From Nitrospirales bacterium (GTDB lineage Bacteria; Nitrospirota; Nitrospiria; Nitrospirales; UBA8639), in the NCBI GenBank assembly GCA_021604265.1, contig BQIY01000090.1:1-7707 (forward strand): a stretch of 7,707 nucleotides of DNA. Direction: 5' to 3'. The notes under the pieces were generated by a model. The model saw nothing but the letters and a program-made list of their open reading frames with translations, did not search any database and was not told the DNA's origin. Each line of letters opens with the position of its first letter. The stretch's first letter is position 1. Both the position numbers and the translations under genes were made by a program. This document shows positions 6,424 to 7,707 of this stretch, one piece after another.

Positions 6424-7485
6424 CTAGGGAAAGGCGGAGAGAGGGGCGTAGGTTACCGGTCTGCCGATGACAGATTCCAGCCAAGCCGTGGTGTCTTGAG
6501 AGCTGGCTGGGTATCGGTTTAACCGCACTTCGATTTGAAATGTGCCTTGATGACCGACAATTCCGATGATGGCGGCAGAATCATGTCCGTTTGGAAGAAT
6601 CGTGGAGGTTTGAAATTCACAGAGTGTGGAATAGAGCCGGCCGGTTTCGCCGAGAATAGTCAGAAGTTCCGGAAGTTCATTCATGACACAATGGACAGAA
6701 CATCGATACACTGATCGTTTCGGCCCATCAAATGAATCAAAGTGCATTAACTGTTCTTCGGTAAATCCGGTGAGATAGGCTCGTACTGATTGAGGTTTAC
6801 CCTGCCATGTTGCCGCGAGTTGGCTGGCTGGAACAAGAAATTCAAAGACATCAGGGGAATTTAATTCAAATTGGCATGGACCAAAAGCATCCGGCCATGA
6901 ACAAAACAGCGGTGTGTCCTGACGAGGGGTTTGTATGCGGACCTGTATCTGGTCGATAACAGCTTCCAATGGAAGGTCGAGTGTGTTGATCGCGGATTGA
7001 AACGCGGCTTGACGTTCGCTTAACCACATGGGGCGCTGATGGTCAGCCCACGTTTCACCGGGGGCGACGATTTCCGTCGTGTGCACACGGACTCGGATAA
7101 AGGAATGGGCATGTCGAAATCCCAACCAGTACATGGCATCAGGTCGTACGGTCACCATGTGTTCTTCGATGCGCCAGGGATGACAGAGTGAACAATAGGT
7201 GTTCACGGATTGGTATTGTTGAACAATGGTGTGATATTGCCCGGCCAGTAAGAAAAAATCTCCTTCCCACTGATCTAAAATGTGAATGAGTGTGACGTCT
7301 TCCAATGGCCAAGGATCAAGGGCACGAATACCCTGCGGACCAGGAACCTTCCATTCTTCGATGTAGCAAATAATATCTTTTTCGGTATGGGCGGGAGTGA
7401 GTCCAGACTGCTGTAAGGACTGAGTGGTCTGCAAGACATCATCAAAGGAGAGGGGCGATGTTGTTTCCCAGCGATGTTCACGCAT
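6424..7485 (-). CDS. Uncharacterised protein of 353 residues
   Basis: I do not recognise this protein. It is a soluble-looking 353-residue product with no signal peptide, membrane span or familiar catalytic motif. The long open frame, its balanced composition and its own upstream promoter-like sequence support a real gene. Residues 1-70 look mainly helical and acidic, with EEWKVPGPQGIRALDPWPLED at 43-63. A C-x-x-C-H group (YCSLCHPW, 97-104) could bind a metal, and there are further cysteines at 195 and 204. The middle region (about 110-240) alternates hydrophobic and charged residues as expected for beta strands (YWLGFRHAHSFIRVRVHTTEIV, 119-140). The C-terminal third (GTFQIEVRLNRYP at 314-326, ending in GRPVTYAPLSAFP) also looks like mixed alpha/beta. 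It converges on the glycosyltransferase operon, so it need not share its function. The start ATG at 7483-7485 has no clear ribosome site. Confidence 0.8.
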   Translation of the reverse strand: MREHRWETTSPLSFDDVLQTTQSLQQSGLTPAHTEKDIICYIEEWKVPGPQGIRALDPWPLEDVTLIHILDQWEGDFFLLAGQYHTIVQQYQSVNTYCSLCHPWRIEEHMVTVRPDAMYWLGFRHAHSFIRVRVHTTEIVAPGETWADHQRPMWLSERQAAFQSAINTLDLPLEAVIDQIQVRIQTPRQDTPLFCSWPDAFGPCQFELNSPDVFEFLVPASQLAATWQGKPQSVRAYLTGFTEEQLMHFDSFDGPKRSVYRCSVHCVMNELPELLTILGETGRLYSTLCEFQTSTILPNGHDSAAIIGIVGHQGTFQIEVRLNRYPASSQDTTAWLESVIGRPVTYAPLSAFP

Positions 7486-7534
7486 AACAATGACGGTTAT
7501 AAAGTTTTGATGTGCTCAGAACGTTTGGGCAGAG

Positions 7535-7563
7535 ATCGTATTGATCGTATGGAATTATGGCAA
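7535..7563 (-). promoter_or_regulatory. Candidate sigma-70 promoter for the minus-strand gene
   Basis: On the minus strand, TTGCCA (complement of 7558-7563, five of six matches to the -35 consensus) is followed after exactly 17 bases by TACGAT (complement of 7535-7540, four of six matches to the -10 consensus). Transcription would begin near 7528, leaving an untranslated leader of roughly 40 bases before the ATG at 7485. The position suits the uncharacterised gene, but read-through from the tRNA gene upstream is equally possible. Confidence 0.35.
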
Positions 7564-7604
7564 CTGAGATTTGGAATGGTGCTCTCGACAGATCCTTGAC
7601 TTAC

Positions 7605-7641
7605 CCAGCTGGCCTGCCGGCCGAAGCTATGCGAAGGCTGG
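7605..7641. repeat. GC-rich patch of short inverted and direct repeats beside the tRNA 3' end
   Basis: Directly downstream of the tRNA there is a cluster of short symmetric elements. CCAGCTGG (7605-7612) is a perfect palindrome, GGCC-TGCC-GGCC (7611-7622) is a potential 4-base stem with a 4-base loop, and CCAGC at 7605-7609 is the complement of GCTGG at 7637-7641, which includes the encoded CCA. CGAAG also occurs twice as a direct repeat (7622-7626 and 7632-7636). No run of T follows on either strand, so it is not a standard intrinsic terminator. It could help end or process the tRNA transcript, or be a remnant of an insertion. Confidence 0.35.
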
Positions 7642-7707
7642 CGGAGAGGGCGGGATTTGAACCCGCGGTAGATGTTACTCTACGACGGTTTAGCAAACCG
7701 TTGGTTT
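7639..7707 (-). tRNA. tRNA-Ser(GCU), 5' part cut off by the window end
   Basis: Read on the minus strand, the sequence folds as the 3' two-thirds of a serine tRNA. The anticodon stem ACGGT/ACCGT (complements of 7697-7701 and 7685-7689) encloses the 7-base loop TTGCTAA, whose anticodon GCT (complement of 7692-7694) reads AGC and AGU serine codons. The long class II variable arm has stem GTAGA/TCTAC around 6 bases (7668-7683). The T arm is GCGGG-TTCAAAT-CCCGC (7650-7666). The acceptor strand CCTCTCC (7643-7649) is followed by discriminator G and a genome-encoded CCA (7639-7641). The D arm and 5' acceptor strand lie beyond base 7707. Confidence 0.96.

Overview
The window looks like part of a surface-polysaccharide locus, probably for the lipopolysaccharide (LPS) core or a related glycan, in a Gram-negative bacterium. 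Two heptosyltransferase-type (GT9) genes and two WaaE/KdtX-like GT2 genes imply an outer membrane with a heptose-containing core. Base composition looks close to 50% G+C by eye. The mix of families and the non-ATG start would fit Nitrospirota or a similar lineage, but that placement is an impression, not a result.

Bases 1-6369 hold seven glycosyltransferase genes, all on the plus strand. They are, in order: the last third or less of a WaaE-like GT2 gene (1-199), a GT4 gene (205-1404), a GT2-fold gene with an unusual metal-site motif (1401-2240), a complete WaaE-like GT2 gene (2243-3007), a second GT4 gene (3052-4146), and two GT9 genes (4208-5272 and 5350-6369). Spacing is tight: a 5-base gap, a 4-base ATGA overlap, a 2-base gap, then gaps of 44, 61 and 77 bases. 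The seven genes are therefore probably one operon whose promoter lies upstream of the window. All the complete enzymes look cytoplasmic, with no signal peptide or clear membrane segment. They would add sugars one after another to a lipid-linked acceptor at the inner face of the inner membrane. No flippase, polymerase, ligase or nucleotide-sugar synthesis gene is present here.

Bases 6370-7707 are organised on the minus strand. An uncharacterised 353-residue protein (6424-7485) converges on the operon, with 54 bases between the two stop codons. Upstream of it is a plausible sigma-70-type promoter (7535-7563), then a GC-rich patch of short inverted and direct repeats, then a tRNA-Ser(GCU) gene that runs off the right edge of the window. 

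I found no CRISPR array, transposase, phage gene or clearly novel system. The points most worth a second look are active-site substitutions in three of the glycosyltransferases (4208-5272, 205-1404 and 1401-2240), the repeated GT2/GT4 layout that suggests duplication inside the locus, and the unrecognised minus-strand protein.
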